A DNA stretch of 61,889 nucleotides, from positions 1 through 61,889 of IMG/VR virus record IMGVR_UViG_3300025110_000013. One strand, 5' to 3'. The notes beneath the pieces were generated by a model. It saw only the letters and a program-made list of their open reading frames with translations, did no database searches and had not been told where the DNA came from. This stretch comes from a virus. Each line of letters begins with the position of its first letter. Within the stretch, counting starts at the first letter, position 1. Position numbers and translations under genes: made by a program. Below, piece after piece: positions 1-6,155 of this stretch.

Positions 1-203
1 CGATACACTTTATGTTTACCCTCATGGATAATTATGTATCGTAGATTCGCATCGCTAATAGCTTCGATCATCTCCATACCGTACTTCTCATCGCGCCCAT
101 TGGTACACGCTGTCGGTATGTTCGGATCAACTTCTCTACTACCGATCATGTATATACCTGTCATTGGCAGATACATCGGCTCTCCCATCACCTTAACAAC
201 GGC
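1..203. repeat. Left copy of 203-bp terminal direct repeat
   Basis: Bases 1-203 match 61687-61889 with two differences: position 3 (A versus G) and position 77 (T versus C). The repeat lies inside the VWA gene. The first difference is silent (Tyr codon) and the second changes Met to Val on the minus strand. It shows that the contig closes on itself. Whether it is a physical terminal repeat or an assembly overlap of a circularly permuted genome cannot be told from sequence alone. Confidence 0.95.
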
Positions 204-248
204 CTTGGTCAACCGCTGTTGTGGTGTTAGTTGGTCAAATAACCCCAT
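1..248 (-). CDS. VWA-domain / putative metallopeptidase protein, N-terminal part (continues at 61686)
   Basis: This is the first 82 codons of the gene that continues at the right end of the window (60561-61889). Joining base 1 to base 61686 keeps the frame and gives a 457-residue protein. The start ATG at 248 is preceded by AGGAGATC, a good ribosome binding site, and adds 19 residues (beginning MGLFDQLTPQQRLTK) upstream of the first Met available in the right-hand copy. Only at this end can the true start be seen. This part already carries the HEGKH (HExxH) motif. It is the third gene of a MoxR/DUF3150/VWA set, 9 bp after the 258-530 gene. Confidence 0.85.
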   Translation of the reverse strand, partial: MGLFDQLTPQQRLTKAVVKVMGEPMYLPMTGIYMIGSREVDPNIPTACTNGRDEKYGMEMIEAISDANLRYIIIHEGKHKVY

Positions 249-257
249 CGTGATCTC

Positions 258-530
258 CTATAGTTTCGTTACGTTGTTAGTAACTGTTATGGTGTACCCT
301 AATAACTTAAGGTCATCCACAACCGATTGAGTTAGCGTCGGTCTATTGCCCTTGGTAGTCCCTGCTATCCTTGCGAATATCTTGGACTTCTCGCAATCAG
401 GGCGTATGTGAGTACACCCAAATGCGTAGGTCAGTTGAACTTTAAGCTCCATCGCTTCCTTGAACTCCGTTTTCGTGTACTCTAACTCTTGAAAAGAATC
501 CATCTCATATCCTTGTGTATCTACACTCAT
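258..530 (-). CDS. Hypothetical protein, 90 aa
   Basis: The protein has 90 residues, is soluble, and has no family I recognise. It lies between the MoxR ATPase (10 bp upstream) and the VWA gene (9 bp downstream), so it is almost certainly in the same operon and may serve the same AAA+/VWA machine. The start has a GGAGGTCAGAT ribosome binding site. Codons 2-6 overlap a GTGTA-NN-TACAC dyad (513-527), also found at the start of the DUF3150-like gene, so translation start and a possible operator coincide. Confidence 0.75.
   Translation of the reverse strand: MSVDTQGYEMDSFQELEYTKTEFKEAMELKVQLTYAFGCTHIRPDCEKSKIFARIAGTTKGNRPTLTQSVVDDLKLLGYTITVTNNVTKL
513..527. promoter_or_regulatory. GTGTA-NN-TACAC dyad at gene start
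   Basis: TTGTGTATCTACACT covers codons 2-6 of the 258-530 gene. It is one of eight copies of the dyad, all in the early (minus-strand) block. The role as operator is inferred. Confidence 0.4.
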
Positions 531-540
531 ATCTGACCTC

Positions 541-1656
541 CTATTTCTGATCCGCTGTTGTTAAGTAGCTGTTCTTGATACACCATTCAGTGAACTTCTT
601 ATTGGTCATCACCAAGTGGTGTTCGGGGTAGTCCTTACTGCACGCACTCTGGGCAAACATCGCCTGTGCCTCTGTATCTAGCCGATCCACATAAGTCATC
701 CACGAGTCAATCAACTCTCGTGTCATTGCCCCTAAGACCTTAAACACAACCATACAAACTGCCGGTGCGTCAGGGGGTACTTTCGCACCGTTAGGATCTG
801 TCTTGATATCCTCCAGTGAGGGTAGCTGATCCGCTAACTGTACAAAGGTATTCAGATCTGCCGCTGCCCTTGCACCGATGGCACCGATGAGTAAGGCAAA
901 GATCGTATCGCTATCCAGTGAGTCTTGTTTCATCAAGATGTCGGATGCCGCGTGTAAAGATCTTGGTGTACAGAACTTCGCTCGCTCTTCCCTTGGATGG
1001 AAGATGTAAGGGTTTTCCGATGGATCTTTAACATCCTCGAAAGACTGAAAGACTTGTGGGTACTCCTTAACAAACCCCAATACCGAGGGGTGTAACTTAT
1101 TAGGGACACCGAAATCAACGATCCATTCTTCCCACGTAGGCTTACGTACCTGTATAGATATAACCGCGTTACGTTTGTGCGCTTCCATCAAGTCACCCAC
1201 GTTCTCTGCACCAAGGTTAGTTGTACAGAACACGATGCTTTCGGGATGTAACTCGTACGTACCGATCTTTCTTTCAAGCATCACTCGACGCAATGCCGAT
1301 TGAACCGCTCGGTTACACTTACCGATCTCATCCAACATTAGGATGATAGGTTGGTTGATGTGCGCTCCCAACTCTTCGTTAGTCAGGTAACGTATGAACT
1401 GACCCTCACCATCGATCATCTGTACGTTCGGGATCATAATGTCCCCTAAGTCCTTAGTCGTACAGTCGAAGTAACATAGCTGGTGCTTGGGTAATCTCTT
1501 ACCTAATACGGGTAACAGTGAGGACTTACCAGTACCCATGTGACCTTCCAGTATAATTGTCCTACCTTGCGTATCTTCAGTGCTTGGCCCTATGTGCTCA
1601 ATGGCATCGGCGCATTGTCGGAACCCTAGTGCGTATTGTGCTTCGTATGATTGCAT
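541..1656 (-). CDS. MoxR-type AAA+ ATPase
   Basis: This 371-residue AAA+ ATPase has a Walker A motif GHMGTGKSS at about residues 38-46 and a Walker B motif ILMLDEIGK at about 104-112. Further on are a sensor-1-like FCTTNLG and an arginine-rich region. The layout and neighbours match the MoxR clade, whose members remodel protein complexes together with VWA-domain partners bearing a MIDAS site. Here the VWA partner is encoded just downstream (248 to 60561 across the ends) and a DUF3150-like protein just upstream. Start ATG at 1656 follows AAAGGAGATCG. The substrate is unknown. It could act on host proteins, on the phage replisome or on virion assembly. The ATPase assignment is firm, the pathway is not. 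Confidence 0.85.
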   Translation of the reverse strand: MQSYEAQYALGFRQCADAIEHIGPSTEDTQGRTIILEGHMGTGKSSLLPVLGKRLPKHQLCYFDCTTKDLGDIMIPNVQMIDGEGQFIRYLTNEELGAHINQPIILMLDEIGKCNRAVQSALRRVMLERKIGTYELHPESIVFCTTNLGAENVGDLMEAHKRNAVISIQVRKPTWEEWIVDFGVPNKLHPSVLGFVKEYPQVFQSFEDVKDPSENPYIFHPREERAKFCTPRSLHAASDILMKQDSLDSDTIFALLIGAIGARAAADLNTFVQLADQLPSLEDIKTDPNGAKVPPDAPAVCMVVFKVLGAMTRELIDSWMTYVDRLDTEAQAMFAQSACSKDYPEHHLVMTNKKFTEWCIKNSYLTTADQK

Positions 1657-1674
1657 TTTATCGATCTCCTTTTA

Positions 1675-2655
1675 TTAAATGTCTAGTGATGGCAAAGAAT
1701 TAAGTACGTCATTCAGTGCCTGTTTTGTTTGTGTTCTTACACCTTCGTTATGCTTAAGCATATCCGCGTTGATCCCACGTTCGGTTATCGCTTCACGTAA
1801 CTTCTTATGGGCAACTTGCATATCCGCATTACCGTCGAAGTTGAATCGTTCAAGCACTTCTATCATGCGCTCTACGTGTTCAACCGCTGAGTTATGGAAC
1901 ACATTCCTATCGGGGTTGTTCTTATACCCACCCGAAAAGTCTAGGTCTTTGGCTAATTTACTTATGTGCTTAATCGCTTCTTCCCACACACCTTTCGTAA
2001 ACCTATCAAACCGCTCTCGCTGTTGAGTGTCTATGTAGTTGGTCGCTACATCCACACCCTCTTGGGCTATCCTAGTGATGAAGTTATCGTCAATCACATC
2101 TATCTCAAAGTCGATGTAGAACTTGGCTATCATCTCCTCCTTTGGCGGGTAGTCGTTCGGGTTGAACAACCCACCGCGCAACGCCTGATCTCTAATAACC
2201 GCATCATCGTAACCATTAGCGAATGGCCCATTGAGACACTCTAACTGCTGTTGTTTAAAACCACTTATTGTCTCGACGTACTCATTAAGGTCATTTGATG
2301 GGATCACATACCCACCCCGCTTTGACCAAGGATAAGCTAACCGATAGTGCGTGTTTCTAGCTTGGCCTTTATGGAACAACACTTTGTCCAACGGCTCGAA
2401 CCCTACCAATAATCTCTTAAGGTAGCTGTCGCTCTTAACCGAATTTGAGGTGACGTTATTAATGTCTTGGACTTGTGCCTTAGCCTTAAGGTCTTTTACT
2501 GTGAGTTTAGGTTCGCCACAATGTAGCTGTACCATTGCCATGCTCGATTGAATCGATGGCACGTAGGCATCAGGGATCTCGATGCTTTGGGGTTGGTGAA
2601 TATCCGAAAAGCTCGGATAGTTGTTTGCCGTATTTTCTTGTGTAATTACACTCAT
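1675..2655 (-). CDS. DUF3150-like protein
   Basis: The protein has 326 residues and no membrane segment. The segments LFNPNDYPPKEEMIAKF (about residues 164-180) and the helical VERMIEVLERFNFDGNADM (near 273) look like DUF3150, a family known next to MoxR ATPases and VWA proteins in phages and bacteria. I assign it from memory of that pattern plus gene order, so the family call is tentative. It overlaps the 2652-2864 gene by 4 bp (ATGA), which indicates translational coupling. Codons 2-6 contain the GTGTAATTACAC dyad. Function is unknown; a substrate adaptor of the ATPase is one possibility. Confidence 0.65.
   Translation of the reverse strand: MSVITQENTANNYPSFSDIHQPQSIEIPDAYVPSIQSSMAMVQLHCGEPKLTVKDLKAKAQVQDINNVTSNSVKSDSYLKRLLVGFEPLDKVLFHKGQARNTHYRLAYPWSKRGGYVIPSNDLNEYVETISGFKQQQLECLNGPFANGYDDAVIRDQALRGGLFNPNDYPPKEEMIAKFYIDFEIDVIDDNFITRIAQEGVDVATNYIDTQQRERFDRFTKGVWEEAIKHISKLAKDLDFSGGYKNNPDRNVFHNSAVEHVERMIEVLERFNFDGNADMQVAHKKLREAITERGINADMLKHNEGVRTQTKQALNDVLNSLPSLDI
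2638..2651. promoter_or_regulatory. GTGTA-NN-TACAC dyad at gene start
   Basis: TTGTGTAATTACAC overlaps codons 2-6 of the DUF3150-like gene, as in the 258-530 gene. This fits a binding site shared by early genes, but could also be a constraint of similar N termini (MSVITQ and MSVDTQ). Confidence 0.4.
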
Positions 2656-2864
2656 TCTTTATCTCCAGTTTGGTTTTCGTTTTGATCTTTCTCTAACTCG
2701 GCGTTGATTCGTATATCTGTTTCGGCATTGAAACGATTACGCTTTATGCGTTCATACTCCTCCATCATTGCCTCGTGTAGCCCTTTGTGCCTCTTGATAA
2801 AGGCAATCTCTTTTTCTGTCAGATTAACTGCTTCTTCAAACTCTTTTTCTATCTCGTCTGTCAT
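2652..2864 (-). CDS. Hypothetical helical protein, 70 aa
   Basis: The protein is small, charged (Glu/Lys rich) and probably all-helical, with no recognised domain. Its stop overlaps the DUF3150-like start (ATGA) and it follows the 2875-3150 gene by 10 bp, so it belongs to the early operon leading to the MoxR module. A GAAATAGAGA stretch precedes the ATG, a weak ribosome binding site. Confidence 0.7.
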   Translation of the reverse strand: MTDEIEKEFEEAVNLTEKEIAFIKRHKGLHEAMMEEYERIKRNRFNAETDIRINAELEKDQNENQTGDKE

Positions 2865-2874
2865 TCTCTATTTC

Positions 2875-3150
2875 CTATTTACCAATGTGTTGAATGTCAT
2901 CTTTCGGGATGACCTGATATGCGCCTTTGTTGTACGCGGGCGCGATTGTGTAACCGTCACTCTTAGGGTAAGACTTTACTGATGTAGCGTGAGCCTTGCC
3001 TTTGTGTGATGGATACGTGTCTACCCTGTATGCCGCGGGTAACTCTCGTCGAACCAGAGGCTTATCGTCTCTGACTCGGTAAGATCTTTTGGTGAGCCTA
3101 CGCTTCTTTCGACCTGATAAATCGCAGCTCATATTTCCGTGAATAATCAT
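2875..3150 (-). CDS. Hypothetical basic protein, 91 aa
   Basis: The protein is basic (KKRRLTKRSYRVR near residues 15-27), which would suit nucleic-acid binding, but no domain is recognised. It is the first gene of the leftward early operon after the origin-like region. The ATG at 3150 is preceded by AAGGGGGTG and directly by the dyad GTGTAGTTACAC (minus-strand sense). A second ATG eight codons in, with GGAAAT before it, is an alternative start. Confidence 0.65.
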   Translation of the reverse strand: MIIHGNMSCDLSGRKKRRLTKRSYRVRDDKPLVRRELPAAYRVDTYPSHKGKAHATSVKSYPKSDGYTIAPAYNKGAYQVIPKDDIQHIGK

Positions 3151-3162
3151 GTGTAACTACAC
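3151..3162. promoter_or_regulatory. GTGTA-NN-TACAC dyad next to start codon
   Basis: GTGTAACTACAC abuts the ATG of the 2875-3150 gene and lies between it and its ribosome binding site. It is a member of the eight-site dyad family. Confidence 0.4.
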
Positions 3163-3194
3163 CCCCTTAGTGCCGATACCGTGTCTTGTAATTC

Positions 3195-3210
3195 TTGTGT
3201 CATTACACAA
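3195..3210. promoter_or_regulatory. Palindromic operator-like site
   Basis: TTGTGTCATTACACAA differs at one central base from the perfect palindrome seen at 57459. It lies 45 bp upstream of the start of the leftward early operon. Confidence 0.45.
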
Positions 3211-3320
3211 ATTCTCCGTAAGTTATTGTCGTGAGAGCCACATATATCTCCCATTCATATATCTATTATACCATACGTGTCAAGTAGTGTCATATGGTGT
3301 TAGGTAATTGTAAGTAGTGT

Positions 3321-3689
3321 AATGTTCTATAATGTTCCATATTGTTCTAACAGGTGGGCGGGTAAGTGCTTGATAAATAAGTAATGTTCTAATGTTCGCT
3401 AAATGAGCGAAATTATGAGGGGAGGAAAATGTGCGAGAAGGGGAGAGAACATTCGTATCTTTTTTAAAGATTGAAAATGTAACCTCACTTTCTTTCTAAA
3501 AACGAACATTATAAAAATATTATATAAATATATAAATATATAAATAAATAAGAATAATACTTACCATTACTTACCATTACTTACCACTTCTACAATGTTC
3601 TTTTTTGCCTAAAAAAAAACGAACATTACGGAACATTACCCCCCATTTAGCGAACATTGCCGCCACACGGGCGTTTCGGGGCGAACATT
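3321..3689. repeat. Iteron-like AATGTTC / GAACATT cluster
   Basis: There are eleven exact copies of a heptamer. AATGTTC starts at 3321, 3331, 3383, 3391 and 3594. GAACATT starts at 3447, 3504, 3621, 3631, 3652 and 3683. Several copies extend to GTAATGTTC or GAACATTAC. Left copies are mostly in one orientation and right copies in the other, flanking the AT-rich tract. No protein in the window is an evident iteron-binding initiator. Confidence 0.75.
3505..3600. other. AT-rich tract, possible DNA unwinding element
   Basis: About 60 bp are almost purely A/T, with TATAAATATA-type runs. They are followed by tandem CTTACCATTA copies at about 3562, 3572 and 3582. The tract lies in the middle of the heptamer cluster. 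Confidence 0.5.
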
Positions 3690-3693
3690 ACCC

Positions 3694-3859
3694 GCGACGC
3701 TACGCAGAGAACTGGTTTCAGTTTCTTGTGTAATTACATAAATTTCTTAGGGAGACGCGCCACGCTGTGCGTAAGACCTTATGCAGGGGGCGACGCTACG
3801 CAGAGAACTGGTTTCGGAGCGGTGGTGTGTGGGGCGGAGCAGCGTAGAGAACTGGTTTC
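3694..3859. repeat. 26-bp direct repeats plus partial copy
   Basis: Two identical 26-bp copies (begin GCGACGCTACGC, end AACTGGTTTC) lie at 3694-3719 and 3790-3815. A third copy keeps only the last 14 bp (AGAGAACTGGTTTC, 3846-3859). Start-to-start spacing is 96 bp for the two full copies. The segment is GC-rich, unlike the AT-rich DNA just to its left. Function is unknown. Confidence 0.75.
3726..3741. promoter_or_regulatory. Palindromic operator-like site
   Basis: TTGTGTAATTACATAA is one substitution from the perfect dyad and sits between two copies of the 26-bp repeat. Confidence 0.4.
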
Positions 3860-3862
3860 AAA

Positions 3863-3878
3863 GGGAGCCGAAGCTCCC
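3863..3878 (-). terminator. UUCG-tetraloop hairpin terminator
   Basis: On the minus strand GGGAGC-TTCG-GCTCCC is followed by TTT, just downstream of the stop of the 3885-4094 gene. The stem is perfect and has an extra-stable tetraloop. The short T-run makes termination likely but not certain. Confidence 0.6.
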
Positions 3879-3884
3879 TGTTGG

Positions 3885-4094
3885 TTAAACTTTCCAAGTG
3901 CCGTGATCTGTGATCACTTTGGTGGAGACCCCGAAATAATTTGCGATCTTCTTTCGTAGGTTGTTTAGCCGGTTGTTGTACATGAGAGATCTTGTTTCTG
4001 CTTTTTTCCTTAACTTGATCTGAACTTCTAATTGCTGCTTAAGTAAACTTATTCGTATCTCGTATGCTTCCCGATCTGACATTATGTCGTTCAT
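3885..4094 (-). CDS. Hypothetical coiled-coil protein, 69 aa
   Basis: The protein is small and helical, with heptad-like Leu/Ile spacing through residues 12-55 (EIRISLLKQQLEVQIKLRKK), which suggests a coiled coil. The C-terminal part (KKIANYFGVSTKVITD) resembles a short HTH-like segment, so a small regulator is possible but unproven. AAGGAATT precedes the ATG at 4094. It has its own terminator downstream and a hairpin upstream, so it may be transcribed as a short separate unit. Confidence 0.65.
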   Translation of the reverse strand: MNDIMSDREAYEIRISLLKQQLEVQIKLRKKAETRSLMYNNRLNNLRKKIANYFGVSTKVITDHGTWKV

Positions 4095-4110
4095 AGTAAT
4101 TCCTTAGTGT

Positions 4111-4131
4111 GGGAATGCTCACGGCACTCCC
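4111..4131 (-). other. Hairpin without T-tract (copy of the 4335 terminator stem)
   Basis: GGGAATGC-TCACG-GCACTCCC lies between two small minus-strand genes. It shares loop and inner stem with the terminator at 4335-4355 but is not followed by a T-run. It could be an attenuator, an RNA processing site or a relic. Confidence 0.5.
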
Positions 4132-4139
4132 GATTTGAT

Positions 4140-4295
4140 TTAGATGATGTTGTTGTACCAAGCTAGAAATAATGCAAACGCCGCCCAAAAGGTAAATGCA
4201 ATTGAACATACAATTTTGATGTGTTGGTTCCTAAAGAAGATCCTATCCTCTTCTTTCAATCTCGCGTGCGCGATCTGTCTCTCTGTCTCTGTCAT
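4140..4295 (-). CDS. Small single-pass membrane protein, 51 aa
   Basis: This short gene starts at ATG 4295 after AAGGATACAAA and ends at 4140. The protein has a charged N-terminal 26 residues (TETERQIAHARLKEEDR), then one hydrophobic segment of about 20 residues (IVCSIAFTFWAAFALFLAW) close to the C terminus. It is an early gene by position, so a role in host takeover or superinfection exclusion at the inner membrane is conceivable. It is not recognised as any family. The dyad at 4311 sits immediately upstream of its ribosome binding site. Confidence 0.65.
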   Translation of the reverse strand: MTETERQIAHARLKEEDRIFFRNQHIKIVCSIAFTFWAAFALFLAWYNNII

Positions 4296-4310
4296 TTTGT
4301 ATCCTTAAAA

Positions 4311-4330
4311 ATTTGTGTAATTACATAAAA
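4311..4330. promoter_or_regulatory. Palindromic operator-like site
   Basis: ATTTGTGTAATTACATAAAA lies directly upstream of the ribosome binding site of the 4140-4295 gene and partly overlaps the T-tract of the preceding terminator. It is the same dyad family as at 57457. Confidence 0.45.
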
Positions 4331-4355
4331 AAGCGGGGATGCTCACGGCACCCCC
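4326..4355 (-). terminator. Rho-independent terminator
   Basis: On the minus strand GGGGGTGC-CGTGA-GCATCCCC-GC is followed by TTTTTT. It begins 8 bp after the stop of the 4363-5139 gene, which it should terminate. Confidence 0.8.
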
Positions 4356-4362
4356 ATTTGCT

Positions 4363-5139
4363 TTACTCGTCTTCTGACTCTACTTCGTCGTCTGACTCTA
4401 TGTCGTCAGGATCTGAGCCTTCTGAATCTGCCCATACTTCCTGAGATCCACCAGCTGCTAGGAATAGAAACCGGAGACATTCGCCCATCTCCATTTGGTC
4501 AGCCCCTTCGTCAGGATCTATCTCGAATAATTCATCTCTGAATTTCAAGATTGCTTCCTTCTGAGTTAGTGCCTCAACCTCTGTCTCTACAGCATCCGGC
4601 TTAGGTTTGAACGGCTTAAGGAAGTTATGAACCATGTAGTTGGCATCCTTCCTTATGGTCTGTACAGCCGTCTTCGCGTACTCGCCGTAGGTGTTACCGA
4701 TCTTAGCCGGTGTCATAGTGCGGCAAGCTTGAAACACCTTATCGAGATCAAGACCGGAATTGATCTTGACATCGGATTGCATTGCCATTCCCAACTGAAT
4801 GGGATAGATGAAATCAGATCGGCGTTTTTCGTGCTTATCGATTTCAGCCGGTGTCATCGTTGCCTTTTGATCTGACGACAATTTGGTTAGCGCAGCATAC
4901 ATTGCGTCGCCATCGATCACCTTGATCGGCGTACCTTCTTCGTCAGTATCTTCGTATGAGAATGTACCGCGAACGGCTTCTTTCCAATCTTCTGAGGATT
5001 GGTCGAGCTTGCCTTTATCCATTCCCATCTTAAGCGCAGCATCGAGTACTTCGTCTGTTAGGACATCGATATTGCTTGTTCTAGCTAACGCGCTAGAGAG
5101 TCGGTCATTTACAGTTGACAACTGTTCGTTTGATTGCAC
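4363..5139 (-). CDS. Hypothetical early protein, 258 aa
   Basis: This is the most upstream gene of the leftward block. The reading frame is open to a GTG at 5220, but that GTG has no ribosome binding site. GTG at 5139 is preceded by GGGAGATC at good spacing, so I chose it. The protein is mostly helical, with a very acidic C-terminal tail (about 20 residues, mostly Asp/Glu/Ser). No domain is recognised. It ends just before a strong terminator, so it is a single-gene transcript. First position in the early block suggests an immediate-early protein. The acidic tail could mimic nucleic acid, which is a guess. Confidence 0.7.
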   Translation of the reverse strand: MQSNEQLSTVNDRLSSALARTSNIDVLTDEVLDAALKMGMDKGKLDQSSEDWKEAVRGTFSYEDTDEEGTPIKVIDGDAMYAALTKLSSDQKATMTPAEIDKHEKRRSDFIYPIQLGMAMQSDVKINSGLDLDKVFQACRTMTPAKIGNTYGEYAKTAVQTIRKDANYMVHNFLKPFKPKPDAVETEVEALTQKEAILKFRDELFEIDPDEGADQMEMGECLRFLFLAAGGSQEVWADSEGSDPDDIESDDEVESEDE

Positions 5140-5251
5140 TGTGGCAGATCTCCCGTTAGTTAATGAAATGCCGGTGACGTTCTCGCCGCCGACACCTATA
5201 CAATAACATAACACCGCCACGTATCAAGAAATGGCATTAGATACCACCAAA

Positions 5252-5270
5252 AATGTGTATTTACACAAAT
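5252..5270. promoter_or_regulatory. Palindromic operator-like site
   Basis: AATGTGTATTTACACAAAT lies upstream of the 4363-5139 gene. On the minus strand it includes a TTGTGT that could serve as a -35 element. Confidence 0.4.
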
Positions 5271-5426
5271 TAAGACCCTACCCGTACCCCATGCACCCGA
5301 TACTGATCTGGGACTCCGCAATCTCCTAGTATTATTAATCTGTATGAATAAATCGGTATTTTCTGAGTTTCGACCCCCCACCCCCTCATATATAGGGAAC
5401 ACCCCCCTTTGGAGTCCCATAAGTAG

Positions 5427-5454
5427 TTGTAAAAAATTATTTTTGGTATATATT
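5427..5454 (+). promoter_or_regulatory. Candidate sigma70-type promoter for late block
   Basis: TTGTAA and TATATT are separated by 16 bp, with an A/T-rich spacer. The likely start would be about 25 bp before the ATG of the first late gene, giving a very short leader without a clear ribosome binding site. Confidence 0.5.
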
Positions 5455-5486
5455 CGCGTTAACGGCTAACAACCTGCGACACATAT

Positions 5487-6155
5487 ATGAGTTTAACGAT
5501 AGTCCCAGAATTGGGAGTTCCGTTTTCTCCAGAAGAATCTTACATGGACTTAAAGGTTCGCGCAGAAGCCGCTTGTAATACCGCATTAGAATTGGCAGAG
5601 CACGGATTGGATATAGAACCAACCAAAGAAGACAAGGACGTAGCGGCTAAATTGGCACTAGCCTACGCCGACGACCCCGAAAAAACCTCCAAGAAGGCGT
5701 CCTCTAAGAAGATTTCAACGCTCACGCCCGCCTCACTTATCCTAACTAACCAGATATTGAAGGAATTTGGACAGTCTGTGGTGGACAGTGCAGCCCAGAT
5801 ACGCCATTTGGTGACAAATAAGTTACTAATTGAGTCAGAAAACGCTGATCCCCGCATACGCGTGCGTGCATTAGAGCTATTAGGCAAGATTTCAGACGTT
5901 GGGTTGTTCTCGGAGAAGTCGGAAGTGACCATAACCCACCAATCTACGGACGATTTACGCGAAAAACTACGTAGTAAGCTCGAAAAACTCGTTAATCCGA
6001 CCGAATATGTGGAGGATGCGGTGATTTTAGAGGGGGAAGCCATAGATGTAGACGAGGAATTGGGCCTTCCTGACGAAGAAGAGGAAGAATACGACGACGA
6101 TGGGGATGATGACGAAGAATATGACGATGATGCAGAATGTCCGAGCCAGCCTTAG
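5487..6155 (+). CDS. Terminase small subunit-like protein
   Basis: This 222-residue protein lies immediately upstream of, and overlapping by 19 bp, the terminase large subunit. The central helical region (about 70-150) contains segments on ranked subunit repeats such as RIRVRALELLGKISDVGLF, typical of phage small terminases of this type, which recognise the packaging site. The last 40 residues are almost all Asp/Glu. Assignment rests on position and general character more than on a clear HTH motif. No Shine-Dalgarno sequence is seen before ATG 5487. It may start from a very short leader. Confidence 0.7.
   Translation: MSLTIVPELGVPFSPEESYMDLKVRAEAACNTALELAEHGLDIEPTKEDKDVAAKLALAYADDPEKTSKKASSKKISTLTPASLILTNQILKEFGQSVVDSAAQIRHLVTNKLLIESENADPRIRVRALELLGKISDVGLFSEKSEVTITHQSTDDLREKLRSKLEKLVNPTEYVEDAVILEGEAIDVDEELGLPDEEEEEYDDDGDDDEEYDDDAECPSQP

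Larger units (their letters stand above)
3151..3884. other. Non-coding region, candidate replication origin / early control region
   Basis: There is no convincing gene in these 734 bp. From left to right the region holds two GTGTA-NN-TACAC-type dyads (3151, 3195), a cluster of AATGTTC/GAACATT heptamers (3321-3689), and an AT-rich stretch (about 3505-3600) with three CTTACCATTA-type direct repeats. These are followed by two exact 26-bp direct repeats with a third partial copy, another dyad (3726) and a terminator hairpin (3863). Iterons beside an easily melted AT tract are the classical make-up of an origin. The origin role is inferred. Confidence 0.55.
5140..5486. other. Divergent control region between early and late blocks
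   Basis: These 347 bp separate the leftward early block from the rightward late block. They hold a GTGTA-NN-TACAC dyad (5252), an inverted pair GGGACTCC (5311) / GGAGTCCC (5411), poly-C runs near 5375 and 5403, and a sigma70-like promoter facing the terminase (5427-5454). No credible gene is seen. Confidence 0.6.

Noticed and set aside
3657-3959. Plus-strand open frame of 100 codons over the repeat region
   Set aside because: It crosses the 26-bp repeats, a dyad and a terminator, and overlaps a better minus-strand gene. There is no ribosome binding site and the composition is unlike the real genes.
5196-5420. Minus-strand open frame in the divergent region
   Set aside because: There is no ribosome binding site, the sequence is low in coding character, and it overlaps the dyad and C-runs of the control region.
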